Origin: Brachybacterium kimchii
Lineage (GTDB): Bacteria; Actinomycetota; Actinomycetes; Actinomycetales; Dermabacteraceae
Assembly: GCF_023373525.1 (NCBI RefSeq)
Contig: NZ_CP097218.1
Coordinates: forward strand, 2,170,001-2,234,000
Reading direction: 5' to 3'
Length of the DNA stretch: 64,000 nt
Positions 14,262-23,851 of the stretch are shown in pieces. Numbering within the stretch: the first letter of the stretch is position 1; each line of letters opens with the position of its first letter. Under the pieces are notes generated by a model that worked only from the letters and a program-made list of their open reading frames with translations, made no database searches and had not been told where the DNA came from. The position numbers and the translations under genes were made by a program.

Positions 14262-16469
14262 TCAGTCCTTCCAGGTGCGGCGGTCGGACTCCATGCGGGC
14301 GCCGATGAACAGCGAGATCACGCCGGCGAAGCCCATCAGAACGACGATCGTGAGGAACACGGCCGAGGTCGAGGTCGCGCTGGGCATGAGGCCCGAGAGC
14401 ATCGTGTTGATCCCGGCGCTGGAATCGCCGCGCGGATCCGAGGCGCTCGCGAGCTGCGGGTCCACCTGCACGGAGACGTTCGCCCGGTACTGGACGCCCT
14501 CGGCGTCCTGCACGGTGTAGCTGATCGACGTGGTGCGCCCGCGGAAGCCGCGAGCGGGCGTGAACCGCAGCACGCCGTCGCTGCCCACCTGGTACTCTCC
14601 CTCCCCCGGGACCACCAGGTGCGTGCCCGAGTAGCGCTCGAGGTCGTCGAGGTTGGAGGCCTCCAGGGAGCTGATCCGCACCGTGGCGGGCGACAGGGGG
14701 TCCGAGGGGGCGCCGGCGGTGTCGTTCGCGAGCAGGTCCACCTGCACGGCCTTCCCGGGCGCGGTGCGCAGCTCGTCGTCGCGCAGCACGGCCCCGCTGT
14801 CGGTGACCAGCGCCGTGAGCGTCGCGCTCGAGCTCGTGGAGTCGGCGTACGAGCCGCTGCCGACGAGCTGCACGGTGCTGCGCAGGCCGTTCTCGGCGTC
14901 GTCGTCCGGATCGAAGGTGACCGCGCGCGCGTCGACGTCGATCGCCCAGCTGCCCTGCCCGGGGATGGTGAGCTCGCGGCCGTTGGAGGAGACCTTCGCC
15001 CCGCTGGGAAGGCCGTCCTTCGCGAAGCGCAGGGAGTCGGCGCGCACGAAGCGGGCGTCGTCCATGGGCGCGAAGGTGATGGACGTTCCGGCGGTGCCCA
15101 CCTGCGTCTGGTCGAGCATCGCCGGGTAGCCGGGGGCGAGGGTCGCGACGCCCGCGGTGTTGCCCTCGGAGTCCTCACCGGTCAGCCCGATCGGGTCGGC
15201 CGCCTTCACCGAGTCCTCCGCTGGGGTGAAGCGCACGGACTGCTTCTTCCGGTCCAGCGTCCAGGTGCCCTGGCCCGCCACCACGGCGCGGGTGCCGGCG
15301 CTGTTGACCTTCACCCCGTCGTCGGCGGAGCCGCTGGTCGTGGGGTCCCCGTCGGTCCCGGTCGCGGCGTCCCCGTCGGTCCCGGTCGCGCCGTGCTCGG
15401 ACCCGGCGTCGGTCGATCCGGTGCCGTCCGAGCCGCCGTCGCTCGCGCCCGTCGAGCCGGCGTCCGCGTGGGTGAGCGGCACCAGGCGCAGCGTCGAGGA
15501 CTCGACGTCCTCCTGGCCGTCGGCGACATCGAAATCGATGGGATCGCCGAAGGGTGCGGCGCGCACGAGGTCGGGAAGCACGGGCGTGGTGAGACTGATG
15601 ATGCCGGTGGTCAGCACGGTGCCGTCGGCCGATTCGGCGACGTAGCGCATGGGCTCGGGCGAGCGGCCCAGATGGCTCGAGGACGGCGTGAAGGTGAGCT
15701 CGGTGGCGTCCTCGGAGACCTGCCATTCGCCCTCGCCGACGGCGATCAGACGACGGCCGTCGCCCGAGAGGGTGCTGCCGGCGGGCATCGTGTCCAGCAG
15801 CAGGCGCACGCGCTCGGTGCCCGAGGGGCGCAGATCCCCCTTGAGGGACACGCGGATCTCCCCGCCGGCGGGCGCGGCGATGCCCGCATCGGCGACGGGG
15901 CTCGGCTCGACGGGCAGGTCGGAGGGCAGGGAACGGATCCCGTTGGTCGCCTCGATGGTGAGCGCGATGGGGGCCGGATCCGTCTCGGACTCGGAGGCCG
16001 GGGTGAAGACGAGCTCCTCGCCCTGGATCGTCCACGTCCCCTCCCCCTCGACGGCGAGCGAGGTCCCGTCGGAGGCGAGCGTCATCTCGGACAGCTGCGC
16101 GTCCGAGGCGTCCGACGGGACCGCGAGGCGAACCGAGTCCAGGTTCAGCTCCGATTCGGCGTCGTCGTCGAGGAGGCTGGTCAGCGGGATACGGTTGACG
16201 ACGCCCGGCGCGACGGTGATGGTGTCGCGCGAGAGCGGCAGGTCGAAGGGGCCCTTCTCGCCGAGCGCGAGGGCCGCGGGCGCGGTGAGCGAGGTCAGCA
16301 CGCCGAGCGCGAGGGTCAGCGCGAGGACGAGGAGGGACCGTGCGGGGGCCGGGCGCGGAGACCTGGACCGCGGGTTCCGCGAGCTGGCGTCCGGGCGGCG
16401 CGCGAGGGGTCTGCGCGCAGGCGCGGGTGTCGCGCGCGCGAGCGGAGTGGTCGCATCCCTGCCTGGCAC
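14262..16469 (-). CDS. CshA-repeat-like surface fibril protein with C-terminal membrane anchor
   Basis: A 735-residue exported protein. A basic N-region (residues 1-43) is followed by a hydrophobic signal segment ending near LTAPAALA. The body has five degenerate repeats, each ending in G-E/Q-G-T/S/E-W/Y plus about ten residues and a FTP or FDP motif (near residues 141, 245, 397, 504 and 623). This pattern resembles CshA-type fibril repeats of surface adhesins. A Thr/Gly/Asp-rich linker (about 340-375) includes two copies of TGTDGD. A membrane helix (about 695-720) and a short charged tail end the protein; no LPXTG sorting signal is seen. The start is a GTG with no clear ribosome binding site. 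Adhesion or surface-layer function is inference. Confidence 0.7.
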   Translation of the reverse strand: MPGRDATTPLARATPAPARRPLARRPDASSRNPRSRSPRPAPARSLLVLALTLALGVLTSLTAPAALALGEKGPFDLPLSRDTITVAPGVVNRIPLTSLLDDDAESELNLDSVRLAVPSDASDAQLSEMTLASDGTSLAVEGEGTWTIQGEELVFTPASESETDPAPIALTIEATNGIRSLPSDLPVEPSPVADAGIAAPAGGEIRVSLKGDLRPSGTERVRLLLDTMPAGSTLSGDGRRLIAVGEGEWQVSEDATELTFTPSSSHLGRSPEPMRYVAESADGTVLTTGIISLTTPVLPDLVRAAPFGDPIDFDVADGQEDVESSTLRLVPLTHADAGSTGASDGGSDGTGSTDAGSEHGATGTDGDAATGTDGDPTTSGSADDGVKVNSAGTRAVVAGQGTWTLDRKKQSVRFTPAEDSVKAADPIGLTGEDSEGNTAGVATLAPGYPAMLDQTQVGTAGTSITFAPMDDARFVRADSLRFAKDGLPSGAKVSSNGRELTIPGQGSWAIDVDARAVTFDPDDDAENGLRSTVQLVGSGSYADSTSSSATLTALVTDSGAVLRDDELRTAPGKAVQVDLLANDTAGAPSDPLSPATVRISSLEASNLDDLERYSGTHLVVPGEGEYQVGSDGVLRFTPARGFRGRTTSISYTVQDAEGVQYRANVSVQVDPQLASASDPRGDSSAGINTMLSGLMPSATSTSAVFLTIVVLMGFAGVISLFIGARMESDRRTWKD

Positions 16470-16598
16470 CCGGTCACGGTATCAGCCGAGGGTGCGCGGA
16501 CCGCGGGTCGGAAGCGCGCGCGGACCCGTGCAGCACATCGGCCCGCCGTCCTCACGAACCGGCGGAGGCGGAGCGCGGCCGGGTCCTACAGTGGGCCC

Positions 16599-18296
16599 AT
16601 GGATGAGCCTCGCTCGACCGACGATCCTCGGCCCGACGGCCCCACGCTCGGTGACGGGCACGCGGCGTTGTCGCACGACACCCGCGCGGCGGCGCTCGCG
16701 GCGGCGCTCGTGGACGCGCTCCCCTCGCTCGCGCAGTGGATGGTGCGGCAGCGCTGGTACCCGGCCAAAGGAGCGGGCGCGCCGCGGCTCACCGTGCGCG
16801 GCGCCGCGGTGATCGCCTCGACGTCAGGGACCGACGGGGCGGCCAGGGAGGATGCTCGGGACAGCGGAACGGGCCCGGAGGCTGCTCGGGACGGCGGGGC
16901 GCAGGTGCTCGACGTCGTGGTGCGGGCCGTGGCCGACGGTGCGGCGACGGACTACCAGGTGCCGCTCGTGGTGCGAGCCGGGTCCGCGCCCGGCGCCGGG
17001 TCCGACGGCGAGGATCCCGACGGGCTGATCACCGTCCTCGAACGACCCGCGGACAGCGACGTCCCGACGGATCCGACCGGCGCCGCCTCCTCCGCGCCGG
17101 GCGCGGGCACCGGTCCCCTGCGGATCGAGGACGCCTGCCGCACCGACCTCGGGAGGCGCGCCCTGCTGCACGTGCTCGCGGCGGATCGGCGAGCCGACAG
17201 TCTGCGCGGCGGCACGCACGGCGCCCCGGGCGATGGCCCGCTCGTCGGCCCGCCCATCGGCCCGCTCGTCGGCCCCGGACTCGCGCTGGACCCCGCGCCC
17301 GTCCCGGGACGCACCGGCGCTCGCGTCGTCGCGACGCGACTGCTCAGCGGCGAGCAGTCGAACTCCTCGATGATCTTCACGCTGGAGGACGCCGACCCCG
17401 TGATCCTCAAGCTCTTCCGCGTGCTCGCACCGGGAGAGAACCCCGACGTGGTCCTGCAGGGCGCTCTCGACCGCGCCGGCTGCACGCGGATCGCCCCGAT
17501 GATCGGATCCGTGCGGCTGCGCGTGGGGGCGAGGGGCGGTGCGACCGCCGAGGAGGGCGCCGACGAGAGCGCCGACGCGCTGCTCGCCCAGGGCTTCCTG
17601 CCGGACGTCGAGGACGCTTGGCGGGTGGCGCTGCAGCAGGCCTCGGGCGGCGTCGACTTCCGTGCGGGCGCGCGCGACCTCGGCGCCGCGGTCGCCGAGG
17701 TGCACCGTCTGCTCGCCTCCGAGCTGCCGAGCGCACCGGCGGCCCCCGCGGACCGCGCGCGCGTGCTCGACCAGATGCGCGCCCGTCTCGACGAGGTCGC
17801 CGCCCAGGTCCCGCAGGTCCTCCCCCATCGGGCCGCGCTGCGCGGGCTCATCGACGCCGCGGCCGACGCCGCCTGGCCGCCCCTCCAGCGCATCCACGGC
17901 GACCTGCACCTGGGCCAGGTGCTCGCCGACCCCTCGCGCGGCTGGGTGCTGCTGGACTTCGAGGGCGAGCCGCTGCGCCCGCTCGCCGAGCGCGCGCTCC
18001 CCGACTGCCCGGTGCGGGACGTAGCGGGCATGCTGCGCAGCCTCGACTACGCGGGCGGAGCCGTGCTGCACGAGCACGGCGTGGACGCGTCGGCGTGGGT
18101 CGCGGAGTCCTCGCGCGCCTTCCTCGACGGCTACCTCGACGCCATGGGGATCGCCCACGAGGACGCGTCGTTCCTCGCGCTGCTGCGCGCCTTCGAGGCC
18201 GACAAGGCCGTCTACGAGGTGCTGTACGAGGCGCGGAACCGTCCGAGCTGGCTGCCGATCCCCCTCGGCGCGCTGGCCCGGCTCAGTTCTCGCTGA
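16599..18296 (+). CDS. Maltokinase-family (Mak/Pep2-like) phosphotransferase
   Basis: A 565-residue kinase with an aminoglycoside-phosphotransferase-like fold. The N-terminal cap has QRWYPAKG, typical of maltokinases. The kinase part shows HGDLHLGQVL (catalytic loop) and LLDFEGEP (metal-binding), then DVAGMLRSLDYA. Maltokinases make maltose 1-phosphate for GlgE-dependent alpha-glucan synthesis. Related actinobacterial enzymes phosphorylate glucosamine. No TreS, GlgE or other alpha-glucan gene is adjacent, so the substrate is open. The protein is longer than usual because of low-complexity inserts, including a PLVGPPIGPLVGP stretch near residues 210-225. The start ATG lies about 130 bp from the divergent CshA-like gene. 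Confidence 0.75.
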   Translation: MDEPRSTDDPRPDGPTLGDGHAALSHDTRAAALAAALVDALPSLAQWMVRQRWYPAKGAGAPRLTVRGAAVIASTSGTDGAAREDARDSGTGPEAARDGGAQVLDVVVRAVADGAATDYQVPLVVRAGSAPGAGSDGEDPDGLITVLERPADSDVPTDPTGAASSAPGAGTGPLRIEDACRTDLGRRALLHVLAADRRADSLRGGTHGAPGDGPLVGPPIGPLVGPGLALDPAPVPGRTGARVVATRLLSGEQSNSSMIFTLEDADPVILKLFRVLAPGENPDVVLQGALDRAGCTRIAPMIGSVRLRVGARGGATAEEGADESADALLAQGFLPDVEDAWRVALQQASGGVDFRAGARDLGAAVAEVHRLLASELPSAPAAPADRARVLDQMRARLDEVAAQVPQVLPHRAALRGLIDAAADAAWPPLQRIHGDLHLGQVLADPSRGWVLLDFEGEPLRPLAERALPDCPVRDVAGMLRSLDYAGGAVLHEHGVDASAWVAESSRAFLDGYLDAMGIAHEDASFLALLRAFEADKAVYEVLYEARNRPSWLPIPLGALARLSSR

Positions 18297-18984
18297 GCAC
18301 CGAGGACTCGGGCGTCGCCGCGCCCACCGGCATCCCGGCAGGCGCGACGGAGGGGATCGGCAGGGCGGCGGGCACGGCGTGCAGGCTCGGCGCCGGCCGC
18401 AGCACGCGCCGCACGGCCGACGGCGTGGTCGACACGTCGCCCTGCTCGACGCCGGGCAGGAACGGCGCGCTGATCACGCGCAGGAGCAGGCGCGCACCGA
18501 TGACGACCTCGGCGCGGTCCCCCTCCGGGTCGTCCCACACGCGGGTGCGCACGCCGCTGACCTCGCCGTCCTCGCTCACGGCGAGCCCGAGGCCGCGCAG
18601 CGCACGATCGGCGACGCGCAGCAGCGACACGGGACTGGGCGAAGCGGGCGGCTCCGCGGTCGATCCGATCAGGGCGCTCACGTGCTGGATGGTGCGCACG
18701 CCCCGGTACCGGGTGCCGGAGGCCCGGTCGCGACGGGGCCGGTGCTCGATGAGCTCGAGGCCCTGTCCGCTGGCGTGGGGTGCGCTGCCGTGGGATGCGC
18801 TGCTGTGGGGTGCTCGGCTGCGCGGTGCGCCATCGTCGTGTGGGCCGCCGTGCAGGGCGCTGCTGTGCGGCGCACCGTGCGCGCGCAGGGCGTCGACCAC
18901 GACGGTGAGGATCTCGTGCACGCGGCGGCGGGCCTCGGCGGGGCCGGTCGGGACGCGCTCGTGCGCGAGTGGCCTGCCCGTCAT
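18283..18984 (-). CDS. Hypothetical protein, no recognised family
   Basis: A 233-residue protein I do not recognise. ATG 18984 is preceded by GGAGGTGA at good spacing. Visible parts are an N-terminal helix RRRVHEILTVVVDALRAHG, a His/Ser/Ala-rich stretch of imperfect APHSS/GSAPH repeats (about residues 45-80), and a more conserved-looking domain (about 85-200) with RYRGVRTIQHVSALIG and ADRALRGLGLAVS. A Pro/Ala-rich tail ends it. There is no signal peptide. Its end overlaps the end of the convergent kinase gene by 14 bp. It lies 360 bp downstream of the JetC-like gene but does not resemble JetD (DUF3322/DUF2220). Confidence 0.6.
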   Translation of the reverse strand: MTGRPLAHERVPTGPAEARRRVHEILTVVVDALRAHGAPHSSALHGGPHDDGAPRSRAPHSSASHGSAPHASGQGLELIEHRPRRDRASGTRYRGVRTIQHVSALIGSTAEPPASPSPVSLLRVADRALRGLGLAVSEDGEVSGVRTRVWDDPEGDRAEVVIGARLLLRVISAPFLPGVEQGDVSTTPSAVRRVLRPAPSLHAVPAALPIPSVAPAGMPVGAATPESSVLSEN

Positions 18985-19344
18985 CGGCTCACCTCCACGC
19001 TGCGTCCTGCCCTGATGCCCGGGGGCCTGATGCCCTGGTGTGCTGCGGCTCGGCCCACCGTATCCGTGCGACACTCCTCGTCACGATGGGGAGAAGTCCC
19101 CATCGACAGGCCGTGCGAGACCTCTCCGGACCGTGCACGACATGATGGCGTCGGGGGTGCCCCTGTGGTCAGGATCCGTGCCGGACGGGGCCGGATCGGG
19201 CACGGAATCCGACCACCGGCCCAGGCCGGTCGCGCAGCAGGGCAGACAGGCCGGGCTGGAGCCGGGCAGACCGGCCGGCCCCGCACGTAGCGGTGCAGAC
19301 CGGCCGGGCGCCCGGCGGGCCGCCCATCCGGCGGTCCGGTGGGT
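18985..19344. other. Intergenic region downstream of the JetC-like gene
   Basis: These 360 bases are very GC-rich and hold repeated gcagaccggccgg-type segments (about 19245-19305), a short accggcc/ggccggt hairpin (19215-19230) and the hairpin at 19084-19105. No coding sequence is supported. Confidence 0.5.
19084..19105 (-). terminator. Hairpin, possible terminator of the JetC transcript
   Basis: A perfect 9-bp stem cgatgggga/tccccatcg with a four-base loop lies 240 bases downstream of the JetC-like stop and 100 bases before the next gene on the same strand. Confidence 0.5.
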
Positions 19345-22300
19345 TCAGTCGACGGGGACGAACTCGATCGGGCTGACCTGGGAGTAGCGGTCCTCGCGGA
19401 TCGCGACCACGCCCACGCCGCCGATGAACGGGGCGAGGGCCTGGGGGTTCTTGCCGGGGTTGGCGAGGATGACCTGGAAGCCGAAGTGGCGGAAGGACTC
19501 CATCGCCGCGGTGATGAACTTGCCGGCGCCCTTGGAGAAGGCCTCGTCGATGATGATCGGCGCGTAGCGGGGGACGTCGATCCCGGTGCCGGCCAGCTGG
19601 TAGCGCAGCGCGGCCGCGAGGCAGAAGGTGGTCAGACGCTCGTTCTGGCCGCCCGAGAGCGGGCCGCCCGACTCGTGGGCGTGCACGACCTTCCCCTCGG
19701 CGTCGACCTCCTCGGCGTGGAAGTGCACGTGGCGGCGCACGTCCAGGATCGCCCGGGAGACCTGGTCGTCCTTGGTGCGGGCGTTGGAGATGAGCTCCAT
19801 GAGGTGGCGCAGCGAGACGAAGCGCTCCTCGGCCCGGTCGCGGTCGCGCGTGATGTCGTTCTCGATGGTGCCGGCGACGGCGTCCTCGAGGGCCTTCTTG
19901 AACTCGTCGAGGGCGGCGAGATGCACGGGCCGCATGGACAGCTGCAGGTAGCGCCCGGAGTGGAACTCCACCTGGGAGAGCAGGGCGTTGATGCGCTGGA
20001 GGCGCTTCTTGATCTCGGCGGGCTCGCGGGCGATCGCGGTGGCCAGGGCCTGGACGTCGCCGAGGGTGTTGCCGGTGAAGAACTCGAAGAAGCGGTCCTC
20101 GACCTCGGGGAGCTTCTCCTCCTCGATGCGCTGGAGGATCGCGAGATGGTCGCCGGCGGCGTCCAGGGAGACGTCGGTGTCGCCGGCCTCGGCGGGCCAG
20201 CGCCGGGAGAACTCGCGCATCGCGGTGCGCATATCCTCCTCGGCGCGCGAGGTGCGCTTGGTGAGGTCCACGAGCTCGGCGTCCAGCGTCGCCGAGGCGT
20301 CCTTGGTGACCTGGTCGATCGTCGAGAGGACGATCGTGGGGGCGATCGCGTGGAAGCGCTCGGAGAGCTCCTCCTCGACCTCGGGGCTCAGGCTCCGCTC
20401 GCTCAGCCGCTCCTTCGCCTTCGCGAGGCGCTCGGCGGCGCGCTCGGCCTGCTCGCCGAGCTTGCCGGCGCCGCGGGCGACGTCCAGCAGCTCCTCGTCG
20501 GCGTCGGTGATGGACTGCTCGACGTCGTCGATCTGCCGGGCGAGGTCCGCGAGGGCCTCGGAGCCGGACTCGGCGGCGCGGACCATGTCCCGCAGGTTCG
20601 CGATGCGGCGGGCGACGGACGCGGCGTCGATGTCGTCCCACTCGACGGCGGCGAGCGCCTGCAGCGCGAACAGCCGCTCGCGTCGGCGCTCGGCCTCGGC
20701 CTCGACGTCCTTGCGTCGGGCCTGGGCCTCGAAGAGGGCCTGCTCGGCGCGGGTGCGCTCGTCCTCGAAGACCGCGCGCTTGCCGCGGTTGTCGAAGCCC
20801 AGCACCCACTGGGAGCGGTCGTTGATCGCGCGGTCGGTGTTCTTCTCGTGCCGGGACGCGGAGTGCTTGATCTGGCCCGAGCGCAGCACGGCGCGGTTCA
20901 GCCGCGTGAACTCCTCGAGGTCCTCCGCGCACACGTAGTCCATGCGGGCGGCGATCTCCCCGGAGAGCCAGGTGTGGAACTCGCCGTCCTTGACGTCGAG
21001 CTTCGCGGCCAGCGTCGTCGGGTCGATGCGTCGCGAGGGCCGGGTGAGGTCCGTGTTCACGCGGTTGTAGGAGATGCGGCGGCGCAGGCGCGTGCGGTCG
21101 ATGACCCCGGCGACCTCGCGGTAGACGCGCTCGGGCACGAGGATCGAGCGGGCGAGGCCGCGCAGCGCCTGCTCGGCGGCGGCCGTCCACTCCTGCTCGC
21201 CGTCCTTGACCTGCAGGAGCTCGGCCGCGAAGGGCAGATCGGTGGGGGCGACGCCGACCTCGCGGGCGATCATGTCGCGCACGGCGACGTCCTCGGAGTG
21301 CAGGTTCGAGGCGCGGGAGGTCAGCGAGTTCAGCTCGGCGACGGTCTGCTGGAGCTCCTGCTGGAGCTCGCGGACCTTCGCCTCGGACTGCCAGCGGTTC
21401 TCGTCGGCGTTCTTCTCCTCGGTCTCGAGGGTCCGACGGAGATCGCCGACCTCGCGCTGGGTCGCCAGGAACAGGTCCTCGCTGACGGGGGTGCGCAGCT
21501 CGACGGTCGCGAGCTGCGCGGCGAACTCGGCGGCGCGCTCCTTGCGGCGCTCGCGCTCCACGTCCAGGCCCGCGATCTGCTGCTTCCAGTCGTCGATCTC
21601 GCCGCCTCCGGCGCGACGGCGCTGCTCCTTGAGCTGGGCGAGGTCGGCGCGGGAGTCCGCGAGGTCCTGGGTGAGGCGGCGCTGCTGCGCGCCGACGCGG
21701 TCGCGCTCGAGCTGCAGCCGCTCCTGCTCGTCCTGGAGGAGGCGCACCAGGTGCTGGGCGGCGTAGACGTCGATGTCGCTGCGGCGGTCCACGAGCTCCC
21801 CGCCGCGCTCGCGCATCTCCTTCCACGAGGTGTGGGCGTCGCGCAGGCCGCGCAGCAGATCGCGCTGCTCACGGGCGGTGACCAGGGCGTCGTAGACCTC
21901 GGAGAGGTTGTGGAAGTTCGTGAGCGCCTGATCCGCGAGCTCGAAGGTGCGAGGCTCGTCGAGCATGTAGTCGCGCAGCAGGGCGTTGACGTCGCCCAGC
22001 TCCTTGGCGCTCTGGATCTTGTGGAGGAGACCCAGGGCCTTCTCGTCGGGGATGCCCAGCAGCTGGCAGAACTTCGCCCGGTACTCGCGGAACTGCCGGA
22101 ACGTCTCGGTGCCGGGATGGGCCGCCTCGAGGGCGCGGCCCTCGATCTGGCTGGAGACGAACTGGCGCAGGTCCGTCGCGTCGAGCGCCTTCCGGGAGAT
22201 CACGTACAGGCTCTTCACGTCGGAGTCCGAGGTGTGCCCGGCCTGCAGGAGCAGCAGGCGGGAGAGCTGCACGACGCCGCCCTGCCCGTCGGCGAAGCGC

Positions 22301-22731
22301 AGCGAGAGGACCGTGAGGGTGGTCTTCTCGCGCAGCACCTCCTGGTTGAACTCGCCGGTGGAGGCGTCGTAGTGCATCGCCCAGGCGCCGCGCACGTAGC
22401 TCGCGACGGTGCGGCGGTACTTCGAGCGCGCCGGGCCCGCGTCGGACGCGGCGGCGTTGAAGTGCAGGGTGCGCGGCGGGGTGAGCAGGGCGCTGATCGC
22501 GTCCAGCAGCGTGGACTTGCCGGTGCCGGGGCCGCCGGTCAGGAAGTAGCCGCGCGGGGAGATCTCCAGGTCATGGGTGCCGTGGAAGGTCCCCCAGTTC
22601 GAGACCTGCACGTGCACGAGGCGCCACTGCCCGGGATGCGGGTGCTCGGGGTCCGTCTGCGCGGCGTCGGCGCGGTCGCCGGTGTCCTCGGCGAGGCCGG
22701 GCAGGTCGAGGGTCGTTGCGTCGGATTCCAC
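19345..22731 (-). CDS. jetC: SMC-like ATPase of the Wadjet/MksB type (JetC)
   Basis: A 1128-residue SMC-like protein. The N-terminal half of the ATPase head has WGTFHGTHDLEI and Walker A GGPGTGKSTLLDAIS (about residues 64-78). Two long coiled-coil arms with many Glu/Arg/Leu heptads flank a central hinge-like region. The C-terminal half has the ABC signature LSGGQNERL (about 1024) and Walker B APIIIDEAFSK (about 1057). This architecture and length fit JetC/MksB, the motor of Wadjet, which recognises and cuts circular plasmid DNA. GTG 22731 is favoured; an ATG at 22821 would add a Pro-rich stretch and overlap the upstream gene. The JetB partner lies 5 kb away, and no JetA or JetD is in the window. 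Confidence 0.85.
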   Translation of the reverse strand: MESDATTLDLPGLAEDTGDRADAAQTDPEHPHPGQWRLVHVQVSNWGTFHGTHDLEISPRGYFLTGGPGTGKSTLLDAISALLTPPRTLHFNAAASDAGPARSKYRRTVASYVRGAWAMHYDASTGEFNQEVLREKTTLTVLSLRFADGQGGVVQLSRLLLLQAGHTSDSDVKSLYVISRKALDATDLRQFVSSQIEGRALEAAHPGTETFRQFREYRAKFCQLLGIPDEKALGLLHKIQSAKELGDVNALLRDYMLDEPRTFELADQALTNFHNLSEVYDALVTAREQRDLLRGLRDAHTSWKEMRERGGELVDRRSDIDVYAAQHLVRLLQDEQERLQLERDRVGAQQRRLTQDLADSRADLAQLKEQRRRAGGGEIDDWKQQIAGLDVERERRKERAAEFAAQLATVELRTPVSEDLFLATQREVGDLRRTLETEEKNADENRWQSEAKVRELQQELQQTVAELNSLTSRASNLHSEDVAVRDMIAREVGVAPTDLPFAAELLQVKDGEQEWTAAAEQALRGLARSILVPERVYREVAGVIDRTRLRRRISYNRVNTDLTRPSRRIDPTTLAAKLDVKDGEFHTWLSGEIAARMDYVCAEDLEEFTRLNRAVLRSGQIKHSASRHEKNTDRAINDRSQWVLGFDNRGKRAVFEDERTRAEQALFEAQARRKDVEAEAERRRERLFALQALAAVEWDDIDAASVARRIANLRDMVRAAESGSEALADLARQIDDVEQSITDADEELLDVARGAGKLGEQAERAAERLAKAKERLSERSLSPEVEEELSERFHAIAPTIVLSTIDQVTKDASATLDAELVDLTKRTSRAEEDMRTAMREFSRRWPAEAGDTDVSLDAAGDHLAILQRIEEEKLPEVEDRFFEFFTGNTLGDVQALATAIAREPAEIKKRLQRINALLSQVEFHSGRYLQLSMRPVHLAALDEFKKALEDAVAGTIENDITRDRDRAEERFVSLRHLMELISNARTKDDQVSRAILDVRRHVHFHAEEVDAEGKVVHAHESGGPLSGGQNERLTTFCLAAALRYQLAGTGIDVPRYAPIIIDEAFSKGAGKFITAAMESFRHFGFQVILANPGKNPQALAPFIGGVGVVAIREDRYSQVSPIEFVPVD

Positions 22732-22804
22732 CCCAGAAGGGTACCGGGGCGGGCGGGGGTCGGGGGCGGGGGTGGAGAAGCGGAGGGGTCGGGGCGGTGG
22801 CGGG

Positions 22805-23737
22805 TCAGCGGGTCCAGCCATGGCGGCGCAGCGCGTCGTCCACCCTGACCACCGCGCGCGAGCACCCGTCGTGAAGATCCGACGCGACGGTGCGCACCTC
22901 GATCCAGCCTGCGCTCACGCGGCGCTCCGTGCGCTCGATGTCCCGCTCCTGCTGAGCACGCGTGAGGTGGCGCGGCCCTTCGTGCTCGAGGCACACGCGG
23001 TAGCGCGGCCAGGAGAGGTCCGGCTCCCCGAGGTCCACTCCCCCGTCATACACGCGCACGTTGAGCCGAGGTTCGGGAAGACCGGCGTCCTCGAGGGCAA
23101 GACGGAGCCTCGTCTCCGCCGGGGAGTCGCTGCCCACGCGAGCTCGGTCGAGCGCGGCCCGCAGCGCGCGGGCGCCCCGTCGCCCTCGGCGCGCCTCGAC
23201 CGCTGCGGCGAGATCGTCGAGAGACGCGTACGGCTCGGTGCGTCCCTCGAGACGGGGGCGGGGCCGACGCGCGAGATGATCGGCGATCGACACGAGATCG
23301 TCGACCCGCAGCAGCGGGGCGAGATCGCACCACGTGCTGACCCTCCCCGTGGTCCGAACCCCAGCCACGAGGACCGCGTCGTCCGCTTCCGCACCCGAGC
23401 ACTTGTGCCACCGGATCAGGGCCGAGTCCTCGTGCTTGCGGGGACTGCCCACATGGACGGTGCGACTGCGCGCAGCCGTGAGCCCGCGCGGGATGGGCAT
23501 CCCGAGCAGCTCCGCGGCAGTCGGTCCCCAGGCGAAGGCCGACGGGTTGTCGAAACTCAGCGCGCGCACGATCTGCGCGGCGCTCGCCCCGGTCCCCGCC
23601 CTCGCGTAGAGCCCGCGTGCCAGCGTTCGGATGTCCGAGGAGCGCAGGCGGGCCGCGCCGACCCCGGCGGCCCTCGCCTGTCGAGCGGTGAACACCGGCG
23701 GCAGATGCGCAGGCAGCGGCGCACGCGGCTTCGACAT
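22805..23737 (-). CDS. AbiEi-like/DUF559 protein with predicted nuclease-fold C-terminus
   Basis: A 310-residue protein of a class common in actinobacteria. The N-terminal part, with FTARQARAAGVGAARLRSSDIRTLARGLYAR, resembles the winged-helix region of AbiEi-type antitoxin proteins. The C-terminal part resembles the Vsr/DUF559 endonuclease-like fold, with EPDLSW, CLEHEG, then H, D and R residues in LTRAQQERDIERTERR and GWIEVR. No AbiEii toxin partner is adjacent. It ends 73 bp before the JetC GTG, so cotranscription with jetC is likely; a defence link is inference. ATG 23737 is preferred over a GTG two codons earlier. Confidence 0.7.
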   Translation of the reverse strand: MSKPRAPLPAHLPPVFTARQARAAGVGAARLRSSDIRTLARGLYARAGTGASAAQIVRALSFDNPSAFAWGPTAAELLGMPIPRGLTAARSRTVHVGSPRKHEDSALIRWHKCSGAEADDAVLVAGVRTTGRVSTWCDLAPLLRVDDLVSIADHLARRPRPRLEGRTEPYASLDDLAAAVEARRGRRGARALRAALDRARVGSDSPAETRLRLALEDAGLPEPRLNVRVYDGGVDLGEPDLSWPRYRVCLEHEGPRHLTRAQQERDIERTERRVSAGWIEVRTVASDLHDGCSRAVVRVDDALRRHGWTR

Positions 23738-23851
23738 GGGCACCAGCGTCCCCGACTCGATCCCGGGCGCCGGAGATCATCCACAATGCCCAGGTCACAG
23801 GACGGATCCCGTCCGGTCGAGCGCCCCCGCAGCACCCACCCGATGCGGGCG

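Noticed and set aside
16341..16599. N-terminal extension of the maltokinase-like protein over the CshA-like gene
   Set aside because: The frame stays open for over 2 kb upstream, but it is antisense to the CshA-like gene. ATG 16599 opens the recognisable cap domain.
18283..18984. JetD (Wadjet nuclease) candidate downstream of the JetC-like gene
   Set aside because: The protein is 233 residues with a His/Ser/Ala low-complexity stretch and lacks the DUF3322/DUF2220 pattern. It is left as hypothetical.
19339..22848. A very long open frame on the plus strand opposite the JetC-like gene
   Set aside because: It is the GC-rich antisense shadow of a gene with intact Walker A, signature and Walker B motifs. 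Its own translation is compositionally biased and has no recognisable domain.
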